Assembly: GCF_000247815.1 (NCBI RefSeq)
Contig: NW_004775929.1
Location: 105,861-169,860, forward strand
Source: Ficedula albicollis
Taxonomy: Eukaryota; Chordata; Aves; Passeriformes; Muscicapidae
Reading direction: 5' to 3'
DNA length: 64,000 nucleotides
Within the stretch, counting starts at the first letter, position 1. Each line of letters begins with the position of its first letter. Shown piece by piece: positions 25,120-38,344 of this stretch. A program made the translations under genes and the position numbers. The notes beneath the pieces are model-generated. The model had not been told where the DNA came from. It searched no databases and saw nothing but the letters and a program-made list of their open reading frames with translations.

Positions 25120-25441
25120 TTTTGTGCCCTGCATATAAAATAATTTATGAAATATTTGGTCTGACAAAGCATTAGGGTGGCACAAAGCATTAATGCTATT
25201 CATCTCTGTTCTTACCTGCTATTTTCAATGGTCAGATTCCTTCATTAGTTGGAATTTTTCCAGGTTATCCGAACAACATTGTGCACAAGCCTCTGCATTC
25301 TGTGATACTTAATTGGTTGTTGAAGCAAGGGAGAGAAAGTTCTCTCCCCCCCTTTTATTTTTTTCCCTCCACATAGCATTTTTTGAGGCATGTCTGGTAG
25401 ATACAGAGCCCTAGGTCATGGCAATAACAGTGGGATAGGAC
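25120..25441. other. unique AT-rich stretch
   Basis: Nothing is recognised apart from a C/T-rich run at about 25340-25370. This stretch leads directly into the CR1 pair. Confidence 0.5.
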
Positions 25442-25492
25442 CCTGAGCAACCTGGCCCAGTGAAAATTGTCCCATTCCATTGCAGGGGGTGG
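25442..25492 (+). mobile_element. CR1-type LINE remnant, plus strand
   Basis: 'ccctgagcaacctggcccag', 'tgaaaattgtccc' and 'attgcagggggtggca' match the penultimate part of the CR1 3' end on the plus strand. The copy is cut off before its usual terminal 'ctttaaggtccc' segment and runs straight into an oppositely oriented CR1. Confidence 0.7.
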
Positions 25493-25862
25493 CAAACCCC
25501 TGGGTTTGGGCTCACAGGGACCTTAAAGCCCACCCAGTTCCACCCCTGCCATGGCAGGGACACCTTCCACTGTCCCAGGTGCTCCAACTCCAGTGTCCAG
25601 CCTGGCCTTGGGCACTGCCTGGGATCCAGGGGCAGCCACAGCTGCTCTGGGCACCCTGTGCCAAGGCCTGCCCACCCTCATATTCCTTCCCAATATTCTA
25701 CCTAACTCTTCTTGTCCTCTCAGTCCATTCCTTATAAAGATCTTCTCTCCATCTCTCCTGTAGCACCTTCAGGCAGTAGAAGGACACAACGAGGTCACCC
25801 CAAGGATTCTCTTCTCCAGGATGAGCAAATCCAATTCTTGGCTTTTCCTCACAGGAGAAGTG
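25493..25862 (-). mobile_element. CR1-type LINE, minus strand
   Basis: Read on the minus strand, the order is 'gaagagaatccttggggtga', 'cctcgttgtgtccttctact', 'gagggtgggcaggccttggc', 'gcagctgtggctgcccctgg', 'cccaaggccaggctggacac', 'gtgtccctgccatggcaggg' and 'gtgggctttaaggtccctgt'. It is longer at the 5' side than the other 3'-end copies here. The terminal 'attctgggattctg' tail is missing at the junction with the plus-strand remnant. Confidence 0.88.
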
Positions 25863-28800
25863 TTCTTGCAGCTGAATTGCTCATTAGCACAGTGGTTGGT
25901 AATCCAGCTGCAGCTCTTTCAGCTCCACAGTAGGTTGCCTCAATTAGCAGTTTTTGCCTGAAAAAGGTGTGAACTGTGAATTGTGAGAGAGAAATCTCTG
26001 GACTTTTATAATAAGACATGCTCTTCATTAGATGTTTTGCTCTGAGAAAAGAATTTTCTTAAAATTCAGAGTCATAAGACAGCACAAAGATTGAAATACA
26101 CACTTGTAATAGTAAAAATATATTTTAAAGGAACACTCCACCTCCTGAACTAAATAGGAAAAAAATTCTTGAAGTAAAAGCTGAACACTTTTTAAGTTGT
26201 GCAGGACAAAGAAATTGCAAGGAGGCCTTTTAATGTGAAGTAAATCCCTCAATTAGACAAGCTATCATTTAGTACATCACTTGATGCATTAGCAGTCTGA
26301 AATATTGCTGTAATAATTAGAAATAAGTATGTGTTACAGCTGAAAAGCACTGAATTAAAACATATGGCATCCTCTAATTATACCATTTTTAGGGGAGGTA
26401 ACTCAGACACCTGCATCTGGTATCTTGGACACCATTAAGGATACTGCAATAATACAGTATTCAGATTTGAGGTTTCTCATCTGTTATGATTTAGTATTTA
26501 ATGAAACTCTATATTTTAACTAGCTGGCAATCCTATTCACCAATCTAATTAAATAATTAACCATAGCCACAAAGCTTATAATGCAAAATATTTAGAAGCA
26601 GCTTTTTGGTTTTTTTTAATGTTCAAATATAATCCATATCCAATTTGCTATTTCTGCTGTATAGATAAGATCATGCAAGTGTGTCAGGCTTTAAAGAGTT
26701 GGTTTGCCTGATATGTGATACTTTCTTTTAACTGAGAACTTCTCATTTTATAATTCTAGTTACTTTTAGAAGAACCACTTGCTAAACATTTATGTGAGTC
26801 TTTGCACAATTAAAAGAATTTGGAAGAAAAGAATCTCTGGAAAAGTGCATGCTATTGTCTTGCTATCCATTTCTTAGAAGTGTTTCTCTCAAAGTCTTGC
26901 AAGACTGTTTTTCATGAACGCCTTGAGAATTTTTTCAGCACCAAAAGCATACAGGATTAAGAATTCAAATACTGTATTAATTATGAAAATCTATTCATAC
27001 ATGCTGGGCTAATCCTATTCACTCCTCTCACAAGCACGTACCGCTTGAAAAGGTGAAGAATGAATAACACATTTACAGCAAATGAATGCAAACTAGCTAC
27101 ATGAGTATATTTTGGCTGCTTTCCATTGGGCAAATATTTGCATAGTCACTTGGCCTTTACAAAGCAAAAATTCAGGAAGAGAATTTTGGAAATCTCTACA
27201 AGGAGCAGATGTCCAGTGGTGAAGAGGAATGAATACTCCATTTAACTATCTTGTCTCTTTGCAGGACAAGTTACTGTCAGATGAACAGAAAATGAATTTC
27301 TTGCAATGGGAAGATATAACAAAAGTAGCTTCTGATTTTTCTACCTGTTCTTTCATCAGGCCTGCAGTTATTTTCCTGTTTGGTTGCATTTCCTGTACTG
27401 CCTGATACCTTTTAGATATAATGAAATTTTGTTGGGATAAGCATTGACTTGTAATTCTCAGCTGTTTGGGAATGGAAGATCACTTTCCCCCATTTACAGC
27501 CAGGCAAAGTCTGGAAGTTGAGCCCTTAATGATTCTCTAGAAACTGCAGATAAAAGTTTATGAGGTCTGCTCCTTTCCTGCTGTACAGAAAGTCACTGAA
27601 ACAACTTTCTCTATGGTAAACTCAAGACACTACTGTTACTAACCTTCTCCAGGAGGGTCAGTACCTTGCTGATGGATTACTTTTTAATAGTATACGTGTA
27701 TTTTAGCAATAGTTGCATTTGAGTGAAGACTGGAGCTGTTTAATAAAATTTCATATTTTTTTTCCCTCCCTCATATTGCCACTTCCTTCAAATCATCAGT
27801 TCTACGTGGAACTGGAGACACAGAAAACAGCAGGATAGAAAATAGATACACTGTCGAGATGATTCAGGACCTCTTACTTTCCCACATTTTACTTTACTGG
27901 GCACAGTTTGACCAAAATCAGTTTAACTGTTCACAGCACATGAAATTAGCATGTTCTGAAATGTTGAAGGAAATTAAGAGTGCAATTCTTGAAAACTCCT
28001 ACAGATTTTTGAACTTGAGTCATCTTCCCAAATGAATAACAATTATTTAAGTTCAGATGATTATTTGTCTGGTTTGGTTTTTTTGTTTCTTTGTTTTTTT
28101 GTTTGTTTATTGGTTGATTGGTTGGTTTGCTGTGTAGGTTTTTTGGCTTTTGTTTCTTTCCCTCACATGGAAAAAACTTCATTTTGGTTTTCATGATTGT
28201 TAATGGTATAAAATCTAAGAGAAATGATTCAGAAGATTGAAGAATATCAAGAATATCAAGAAATAGGAAATCTTGAGGAAATCTTATAAATATTTAATTA
28301 CTATTTTTCATTGCAAATTTTACTGTCTTATTTTCTAATAGAGCTAAGGGCTGATATGTTACATATAGATCTAGTCTTACATTAACCAACTTTTAGAAAT
28401 CTCTTTAAATGAAATATGCCTTCAAGGAGGAAATCAGCCACACAAGATTGACTGTGAACACTGTGAAATCATTACTCTTTATATTTTGTAAAGCACATTG
28501 ATCTTTCACTATAATAATTTATTTTAAGTCAAATGAAAATAAAACCAAGTCTTTAATCATGTTTGATTTCTTAAGAAAGAGGGCAAGAGAGGTGAACAAG
28601 GGTCAGTTTCAGAGTGACTTTTACTTGTCTAATCACACAGAGGGTTACAGTCCTACCCCCTGCCTCTGGCAAAGGCATCATTATTTCAGAGGAAAAGAAT
28701 GTACTGTGCAAATCACACTGAAAAAATGTCAGTTTTGTAGTGGAATCTGGGTCAGCTGGGTCAGTCAAACATGGGCAGATGTGCCTTTAGCTTTCCCAGC

Positions 28801-28880
28801 ACTGCGTGAGTTGCTCATCCTACCAAACACACACCCACAAACACTGCCCTGTGCATTAATCACCATTAACATCCTTAACA
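25863..28880. other. unique AT-rich stretch with a conserved-element-like core
   Basis: No gene is seen. 26255-26600 is AT-rich and dense in TAATTA/ATTAA-type homeodomain-like sites, with the even texture typical of vertebrate conserved non-coding elements. This is an impression of texture, not an alignment. A T/G-rich tract occurs at about 28074-28135. The 135-codon frame at 28559-28966 ends inside the CR1 below and is not considered a gene. Confidence 0.45.
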
Positions 28881-29008
28881 CCAAGGCCAGGACAGGGCTT
28901 GGAGCAACCTGGGATGGTGGAAAATGTCCCTGCCCACAGCAGGGGGTGGCACTGGGTGGGCTTTAAGGTCCCTCCCAACCCAAACCAGTCTGTGATTCTG
29001 GGATTCTG
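28881..29008 (+). mobile_element. CR1-type LINE, short 3' end
   Basis: This 5'-truncated plus-strand copy contains 'ccaaggccaggacagggctt', 'ggagcaacctgggatggtgg', 'gtccctgcccacagcagggg', 'gctttaaggtccctcccaac' and a 'gtgattctgggattctgag' tail, the characteristic CR1 terminus. Confidence 0.9.
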
Positions 29009-32000
29009 AGTGTGTCTGGTGTGGCTGGAATATCAGGACTTTCTAGTGCAGAGTTTTGAGAGATTGGTGACATTGTAGGAGGTAAATGAAGGTGGCACTG
29101 GGAAATGTTGATACTTTTAACAGCTTGAGAAGTTATTTTTCCCTCTTTCTAGGAAATTTGACCGAAGTATGCCTCACATATTGATGAGGAGATTTTCTTA
29201 CATTGGCAAAGACAGGTATTCTGAGTGTGGAGAACAATGAACAGCTATGGAGAGAAACACAGAACACCAATTTTTATTAGTGTGTTGGCAAAAGAAGGTT
29301 GATTTGGAGGGTTTTATTACTTAATGGTCACAGACAAAGAGGCAGCACTTTTTAGATGCCCCTGTGGGACATTCTGCTCTACCCAGACATATTTTATTTT
29401 CTGCAAAAGAAATTAAGGAAGAGAGTTCTCTGGAAGAGACAAAGGAAATAGAGAGCAGATCACAGGAGAGATATCTGTGGTGTGGATTTGGAAAATGAGC
29501 CACCAACATGTTCAATTTACCTCTAAACTGTTACATATTTGTCCTGTCTTGGTTATACAGATGTGTTAAACATTTAAAACAGGAGGACCAGTTCATTTTT
29601 ACATTTTACTCATTGACGTGGTGGGTTGTACAAAGTGTCCAGAACCCTTCACAGCCAGAAACTGCAATACAGGGAGCTTTGGTACATGTCAACATTTCAG
29701 ATTTAAGTCTTGGAATGTGGAAAAATTGCCACTTGGAAGAGTGTTTGCCTCTTGTAGAGATGCATTAGCAGAAAGTGGAAAGATAGGCTTCATAAAAAAC
29801 CCACAAGACTTCTTATATTGTGAGACATTTTTGTTGTTGAAAGTGGTAATTTAGCAAAACAGAAACCTTTCATGAGAAAGTGCTTGTTTCAGTTAACTTG
29901 TCAGGAAATGCTTTGGAAAACAGTGATTTTTATAATATCAGGTGTTTGCTTGTTACAGTGAAGATTTTGATTCTGTTATCTGAAACAGAATTTAAGTGCA
30001 TGATACTCAGAAATTTAATGAGAAGTGAAACTGTAATCTTCACAAAACCCCTTAACATTAAACAGGGTTATTTTGATGCCAGGAGAACATTCTGAGTAAT
30101 TCAAACTGAAAATACACTTATTTATCAGTGCTGAAAATTTTCTCGGAACTATTGGTCATGAGAGAAAAAAGCAATCTCCTGCTCAGTGCCATCCTAACAC
30201 CTACTTCAGAAATTGTGGTGCTGGAACAATTTGCCTGATGCAGAGAATGAAGCATTTCAGTGTTCCTGAGTAAGAGATCTCTCTGTTGCCTAATGGCCTA
30301 GTCAATTTGGTAATGATTTCAAAATAATAAACTCATTTTTCTCTATTTTATGGCATTACAGAGAAACTGGGAACCATCAAAATACAAAAAGGTCACTGGG
30401 CTTCCACTGCATATCACTTTATAAGCTGTTTTTTTCATGACTTTTTTACCATCACTTTTTGTTTTGTCAAGTAAGAGAATTCTTTAAAGACACCAAGGTT
30501 ACTCATTCAAACTCAGCCTCAGGAGAGCTTCCTGAATAAAATTTAGACCCTCATGTGTTTTACTTACAATTTATTCTATGTCATTAGGAGATTATTATCT
30601 TTGATACAGATTTTTAACAAAATACCCCACAGTTTTGATGTAAAATAATTTACCACACCTTTAATTTAAATTACAGATGACATAATAGTGGAAAAGTGGC
30701 TGAGGATAACAAAGCTTATAAATTTTTAAAGAATCTAAATTTTCAAAGTTATAGACTCTATTTTATATTAATATGAGCTTTGCGCAAATCAATACAGACT
30801 GCAATCATGCTCTTGTTTTTGTAAATAAAATAGTTCCCACTAAAGAAGTATGAGTCCCTATATCTACTGTATTTTCTTGCACAGGATTGGACAGAATAAT
30901 GCATGTGGTAAAATGAGTAATGACATGGAATAAATGAAAAAAGAATGAAAATGATACTCAATTGCAACTTTCATTTTTGATATGTCATTATAACTTTCAT
31001 TTTGAGAAGAATACATAATTGAATTTATGCTTGCACTTCTGTAGATGGATAAATAATGCAAATAAATAATTGTACACCACGTAAATAGGAGAGGAATTAG
31101 CAGAGTAGCTGCAGTGAGGTAACTGCTACTTTTGCATTCACCAACTTTCTTTCCGCCTTTGTTAAAGACCAGGTGTGTGTCTGGTCCAAGAGAAGGACCT
31201 TTCCTTGCAGGTTCTGTGTTTGTGCCTGATTCAAGTTGTAAGAGCTCAAAAGTTTCTTTCAGATGGCTGCTTTGTAGCCAGAAAACAATTTAATGGTCTA
31301 ATTTTCTTTAGACATGTGGTCATCTGAAAAACAAAACAGAAACTATCATCTCAACTAGCACCTACAGCACTTCTTTCCAGCGACTGAAGAGACTAATTAT
31401 TCAATCTTGATGATCAAGTTTTCATGGAATTCTGATCTTTCACTCCTGATTTTTCTAGCTTTGATCCTATATTGCTTCCTATGTGTCTGTGTGGATGACA
31501 GGTTCAGTCAGATAAAAATTCAGGCATTTCTCTTTATGAATACTGGTAGTGTTCTCCATGAAGATAAAGTCTGTGGTTTCCCAGCTAGAGATAGAAGTAC
31601 TTAGCCCATAATTTCACTGAGAATTAAGCAGATATACACATTGTCGACTCAGTACTGCAAACTGCTATCCATCCTCCACACTGAGCTCTCCCGGCTTCCT
31701 GGGAAGGCAGTGACAGACGAGGGTAATGAGCAGCTACAGGACAGTGCCCTTTGCTTTCTAGCAAATTAACTTCACAGAGACACTACTTCCTTTTCTTCTA
31801 AGCTGGCTGCTGAGCTTTAGCCACATTATCTGCTCAAAAGGAATTGAAAATATGAGCTAAAATACGCCTATCGTGTCTTTCAATTTGTATGGAGTAAAGA
31901 ATCAAAGGAAGCTAAAACCTCTCAAAGCACCAGCTGTAACACAGTCCAACTACTATTGAGTCTGAGCAACTTAATTATTTGAATAATGTTAAATAATTAA

Positions 32001-34217
32001 ACATTCTTTCTCATGTCTGTTTTCCCTCTCAGTGTTTCTAATTAAATTCTACAGAACACAGATATCTTATGTATAATTTGTTCTTTCAGGGGCAAGCACA
32101 AATGAATGTAAAAAACCTGGAAACTGGTTGGATGGGTGAGTAATCCGTTACTAGCATGAGCTGCATCATCCCTTCTTTAATAGCTTGAACAGGTTCAGAA
32201 GGAGATAAAACCATTGTCATTCTGCCTTTGAATGAACCTTTTTGCCTCCTGTTTTAGCTCTGTGATGAGCCTCAGGGGGCAAAGGGAAGGGTGAGAACCT
32301 TTTAAGGGAAAGTTTTCTAAACCAAATAACTGTAGAATGGAAAATGGGTGTGACCTGAGGGTGCTTCTTCTGCCAGTGTGGCCACTGCTACCAGTTGTGA
32401 AAGAATCTGAAAAGTTTTATTTGTTTTAGTTTTAATCACACTTCTATTAGAACAGGTGGTACTTCTGGGCCATAAGTTATGGGGTGGCTATGTCTTCTCT
32501 TGGTGGATGATGCTTTACACGAGGAAATTGGTCTTGAGTCTCCTTATTAATATGGCCTTTCCTTCTGGGAACACTAAAAGCAAATGAAAAGAAGTTAAAA
32601 CAAAAGCCCAATAAATCTGACAATTTCTCTGAAAAGTGACTTAAAAATCTGAATAATGAACCACACTGACAGTAATGAGGGTATCTTTTAGTAATGCAGA
32701 TCATGTGTGGTCTGTTTATGACTCTCACTCAGAATATGTACTGGGAAGGCCAAATCTTGTCTCTCCTGACTCAATTTCTTTTTGCCATAGACTCTGTTCA
32801 TATCATCTCATGTAGTAGGTCCTACTAAAAAAAAAGTAATAAAAGATCCATACCTGTGGCTGTAGGAAAACAATTTGTGAAAATGTGCTTTTTCCAGAAT
32901 TCATTATATTCATGCTTAGAGAGATGTAGCAGATAGACATAAAGGAAAATTCCATCAGGTGGAATAACTGAAATTCATTTGTCATGTCAGGACTTCAAGG
33001 TGTCCATGTTCTGGCTTGCTGGCTTTTGCCTTCATATTCGTCCCATTCTGAGGTCTTAAAGGTAAATAGAAGGAAGCTGTACATGAAGGCTGCCAGGCAT
33101 GCTGTCTGTATTTTTCTATTCTTAAATAATGTTAGTTCACTGTAATCAGTATTCCTGCATTCATTGAATTAGCATCAACTGTGCTTCAATAAAGAGCAAA
33201 TCAGGGAATCTTGGCAAGTTCTTGCATTGCTGACAGTCACAGTTTGAAAGTACTCAACAGCATCAGTTTTATTGATTTTATTGCAATTAATTCAATCTTG
33301 GTATTTTATCTAATTTCTGAGTTTGTATATACTTTTGATGTCATAAATATGAAATTTAATTTTTTTCTCAACATAAAAATAGTAGAAGCCAAACCATAGT
33401 AATTTATAAATAGCAGGTACTTCTCAGTGCATTCAGCAGAAGCTCTGAAAGTCTCTAAAGATCTGACAATGCCCTCTCCATTTCTTCTCAGCTCTGATGC
33501 AGCTCCACAGTTATTCAAAGGGGAGGAGGAGGCTGGTGCTGCTTTATGAATCCTCCAGTCTTGGTATATGTGTTAAATTTAGTCTCAGAACACTTACTGG
33601 AATTAACTTGGATTCAGAACACCCACGGGATTGAACTCATCAGGAGTTTTATAGAGAAGGTGATGTTATTTCAGAACCCCAGTAAGAGTCAGAGGCCTGC
33701 AGAGCTCAGCACTGTCAAGAGAGATGCACTGGGAATTGGCAGAAACACAACTGCTGGCAATATTCAGTTCTATGGTGGGTTTTGATGCTTTTCCTGAGTT
33801 AATGTTTAACCATTGTGCTTAAGCAGTGGCTCAGGAGAGATTTCTAAGATTCCACTTTAAGTGAGTCAGTTCTAGGTGACACCTGGGGTTCCTGTTTTTC
33901 TTTCCATCCTTTCCCAATTTCTGAGCAGAAATGCTTTTTTCTTCCTTATAGACCTCTCCTGGGGCCAACACTACTTTCACAGTAGGCTTTGGGACTATTT
34001 TCAGTGAATGATCAACTTTTTCATTTTATTTTTCTGTTTTTGTGAACACCTCCATAGAGGTGGAGAGATCAGTTCTGATGTTTTTTACAATAATTTATTC
34101 TGCTCTGTTGCAGAAGTTAAAGTACTTAGAAAGGGCTTGTAATTACATTATGGTTCTAGTTCTAGCAATGTTCCTGGCAGTGAGAAGCAAAAACTGATGG
34201 AAAGAAGATAATTATTC
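29009..34217. other. unique AT-rich non-coding stretch
   Basis: More than 5 kb without a recognisable gene, long repeat or transposon. Open frames are all below about 90 codons, overlap on both strands and show no domain. No strong promoter-like CpG cluster is apparent. Confidence 0.6.
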
Positions 34218-34387
34218 CTCTTCTTTTCACCCTGAATCCTGTTTCGTCCATCAAAGAGAGCACACAGTGGGTCACAGCAAGTCTGACTCCTCAGTCCATG
34301 CACTCTTCTTTTCACCCTGAATCCTGTTTTGTCCATCAAAGAGAGCACACAGTGAGTCACAGCAAGTCTGACTCCTCAGTCCATGCA
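34218..34387 (+). repeat. local tandem duplication, period 85 bp
   Basis: Two directly abutting 85-bp copies (34218-34302 and 34303-34387) differ at two visible positions (GTTTCGTCC against GTTTTGTCC; GTGGGTCAC against GTGAGTCAC). Shared strings include CTCTTCTTTTCACCCTGAAT and GTCTGACTCCTCAGTCCATG. One difference is C to T at a CpG, fitting ordinary mutation after duplication. Confidence 0.97.
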
Positions 34388-34639
34388 TTGTTTAGGGACA
34401 ATGGGAGCTGTGCTTCTGCTCTGCTTCCAAAGCTCATCCTAACTGAGGGAAAATTTCTGGCAGTGCAAGTGAGAGGTTGACAGCAGCAAAGCCATTGCCT
34501 TTCCCTGTCCCTGTGTACCACGAGAATTAAAAAATACTAATAATATAATTGTTATTTCCTGCCAGAGGCAGGGTTCTGTCTCTAACTGTGGTGCTGCCAT
34601 CAGTTTTAGGACTCAGTTTTTGTGCAAAGGGGAGAACAC
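34388..34639. other. short unique stretch
   Basis: Nothing recognisable lies between the 85-bp duplication and the 26-bp repeat that precedes the first poly-G run. Confidence 0.5.
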
Positions 34640-34690
34640 TTAGCCCAACCTTAGCTAAACCCAAATTAGCCCAATATTAGCTAAACCAAA
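34640..34690 (+). repeat. diverged 26-bp tandem repeat next to poly-G
   Basis: Two copies start at 34640 and 34666, each built as TTAGCCCAA, then TTAGCTAAACC, then CAAA. Copy 2 has a few substitutions and is slightly shortened. The pair ends 17 bp before the G run. Confidence 0.8.
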
Positions 34691-34707
34691 GCTGCTATTG
34701 TATTTAT

Positions 34708-35082
<375 letters not shown>

Positions 35083-37511
35083 GCTGAAAAATTCAGGGGA
35101 GCACTTGCTTGGCGGTATTTTTAAAGACTGAATATTTCTGGCATTTTTTCACAGCAGGCTTAACAGCCTGGACAGACTGTGAGTGACAAAGTTAAAAAGG
35201 GAGTTTGAAGTTTAAATAGTCAAAAGTGGAGTGCTGTAAGTACAAAAACTGCCAAGAACACCCAGAGGCACTTCATCTTTTGAAGATTCTGAATTTCCAG
35301 GTCTAGAGTCACTATACAGATTCAGTGGTACAGTCATTTAAAGCAAAAGATTCCTGATTAATTCCGCAAACTTACCCTATGCCTTCTACACTTCATGGAA
35401 GACATTTGTCCGACATATTCTTTTTTTTTAAACACTCTAATTTTGAAACTATTCAAGTTTGTCAACAGTCGAATTATAAATAGTGTGTATGTATTTGGCT
35501 CACTAATACCATATTTAGCTAATATTGGCATTCCCAACAAAACAATCCCCCAAATCTTCTGTTGAGGTAATCACTTAGAACATCTGGTCCAGAGCAAAAA
35601 ACTGAAACCAGGACACTTCTTTTATTACTGAGGAAATTACAGGTTCTTGTTCAATTTACTGTTTTCAAAATCATATTTATATTACCATACAGGCCTCTGA
35701 ATCTTATGCTATGATTACCATTACAGCTTTTTAATTTGGTTTAAAATCATATGAATCACTGGAAATGAATATTCACCACCAAGTGAGAGGAAATATGAGG
35801 TCTGAGTCTGTAGATTTAGAGGTCTCATGCATAATTTTCATTTTTAAAAAAATTCTCATTTCTAGTTGCAAGAGTAAGATCTAACAGATTCTGTTTGCCT
35901 TGTATTATTATTTAATAAAAGTTTTGAAGCAATTTCTTTATTTCTAACTCCCCTGGTCAGTATTTTCCCAAACAAAGCAATAAAAGCTTATTATATTTCA
36001 TGGCTTTCTTCCTTCTTTGGATTCTGGTGGTGGTGTTTTTTTTATGTTGTTGTTTGGGTTTTTGTTTTATGTTTATGTAGTTTCTCAGGCTGCCTTTAAT
36101 CTACAACAGGCAGTCTACACATGGCTTTTAGTTTTCTAGATCTTTTGATAACAGCCTGCTGTTTGGTGGGTGTTCCTACATTTTCTGTAGCTCTAAAACT
36201 TTTCTGTACTGAAATTGCTTTGGGAATATCTTAATTTGCAGACAACTGTGCAGAGAGGCACTTTTTACTTGTGGATTAAAAGAAAAACAGTCCAGGAACT
36301 CTCTAATCATTATGTTGTACTTTTTTTCTAGAATTCTCAAGATCCTTTCAAGGAAGGCTTAAAATGTTTGCACTGACCTGAAGTGCTCTGGAGTCAATAG
36401 AAAGATTTCTGTTGATTTTCAAGGGCTTTAAAGCTTTCCTTTAAGGAAAAAGCCAAACTCCAATGTGAAAAACATCAGCACTGTTTTGGTGTTACCAAGA
36501 GTGAAATATAACTGAAACAAAAAAATTATTTCAGTAATACAGTTCACTTTGTAGAAGACAAAAGGGGATTATTGTACATCACCTCCACAGGACAATTTTT
36601 AAAATAGTTAAATGCTGGGTTCCAAGGCAATTTCATTTTCTTATTGTAATGAACAAATTTAACGCTTGAATGTGCCCCAGAAATAGTCATCCCAAGGCAA
36701 TTTTATATTCTTGTTGTGAATTTTTGATGCATGAATCTGTCCTAGAAATAGTGCTTGGAACAGAATACACAACCTCTAAGTTAAAAAAAATTCTTACTCT
36801 AGTTCCAGCCACCTCTTGAAACATAAATTGGAATCTGGAGGAGGCAAAAGTGGATAATTCAGGATGGAAAGAGTCAACTTGAAATGCTTTTTCAAAATGG
36901 ATTCAAGTGCTAGAAGATTTAGAGTTACAGGGGAAAAGGGAAAGAGAAACACAAAATGTTAAGGAAAAGAAATAGTACGTGCCTGTCTTGGTAGAACTGA
37001 GAAAACTTCAAAAGTTTTAAATTATAGCAAACTACATATACTTAAAGAAAGTGGGTTATTTAAATATATTTTGTCCTCTTTAAGTGCATAAAATTATAAT
37101 TGATTAACAATCTTCATCAGGCAAATTATTTGTGTTGGGTGATTTATAAAAGCAGAAAACCTCTATTACTATATGTTTACTTTTTGGCTGTATAATGTAT
37201 TCCATTTCACAATGAAATTTTATCATACTGAAGGTGAATTTAAGCAGAGGAGAAGACAGGAAAAGACATAGAAAGTTGCTTATATATCTTACAGGGAATA
37301 AATACAAAAATGCACCTGTTGTGGTTTTCCTCTTTTCCCTCCCCTTCCCCGCATGTAAAGGATGAAGTATTCTGCAAGATTTTTGAGAAACAACTTGCAA
37401 AAGCAGAGCATTACTATTGTTGCATGATTTAGATGGGCAAGTTCTAGTCACATATTTAACTATTATAAAGCTTTTGTGTTTCTTAGGTGGACTGTTGCAA
37501 ATTAATTCTTT
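35083..37511. other. unique AT-rich stretch between the two poly-G runs
   Basis: No gene or transposon is recognised. A diverged ~70-bp duplication lies at 36621-36752. A T/G-rich patch occurs at about 36025-36080. Confidence 0.55.
36621..36752 (+). repeat. older local tandem duplication, period ~70 bp
   Basis: Copy 1 (36621-36687) and copy 2 (36691-36752) share CCAAGGCAATTT, ATTCTTRTTGT, GCWTGAAT and AGAAATAGT landmarks in the same order but with several substitutions and a small gap. It is clearly older than the other duplications in the window. Confidence 0.7.

Positions 37512-38344
<833 letters not shown>

Noticed and set aside
28559..28966. 135-codon frame
   Set aside because: Its C-terminal third is translated from a CR1 3' end and the rest has no recognisable similarity.
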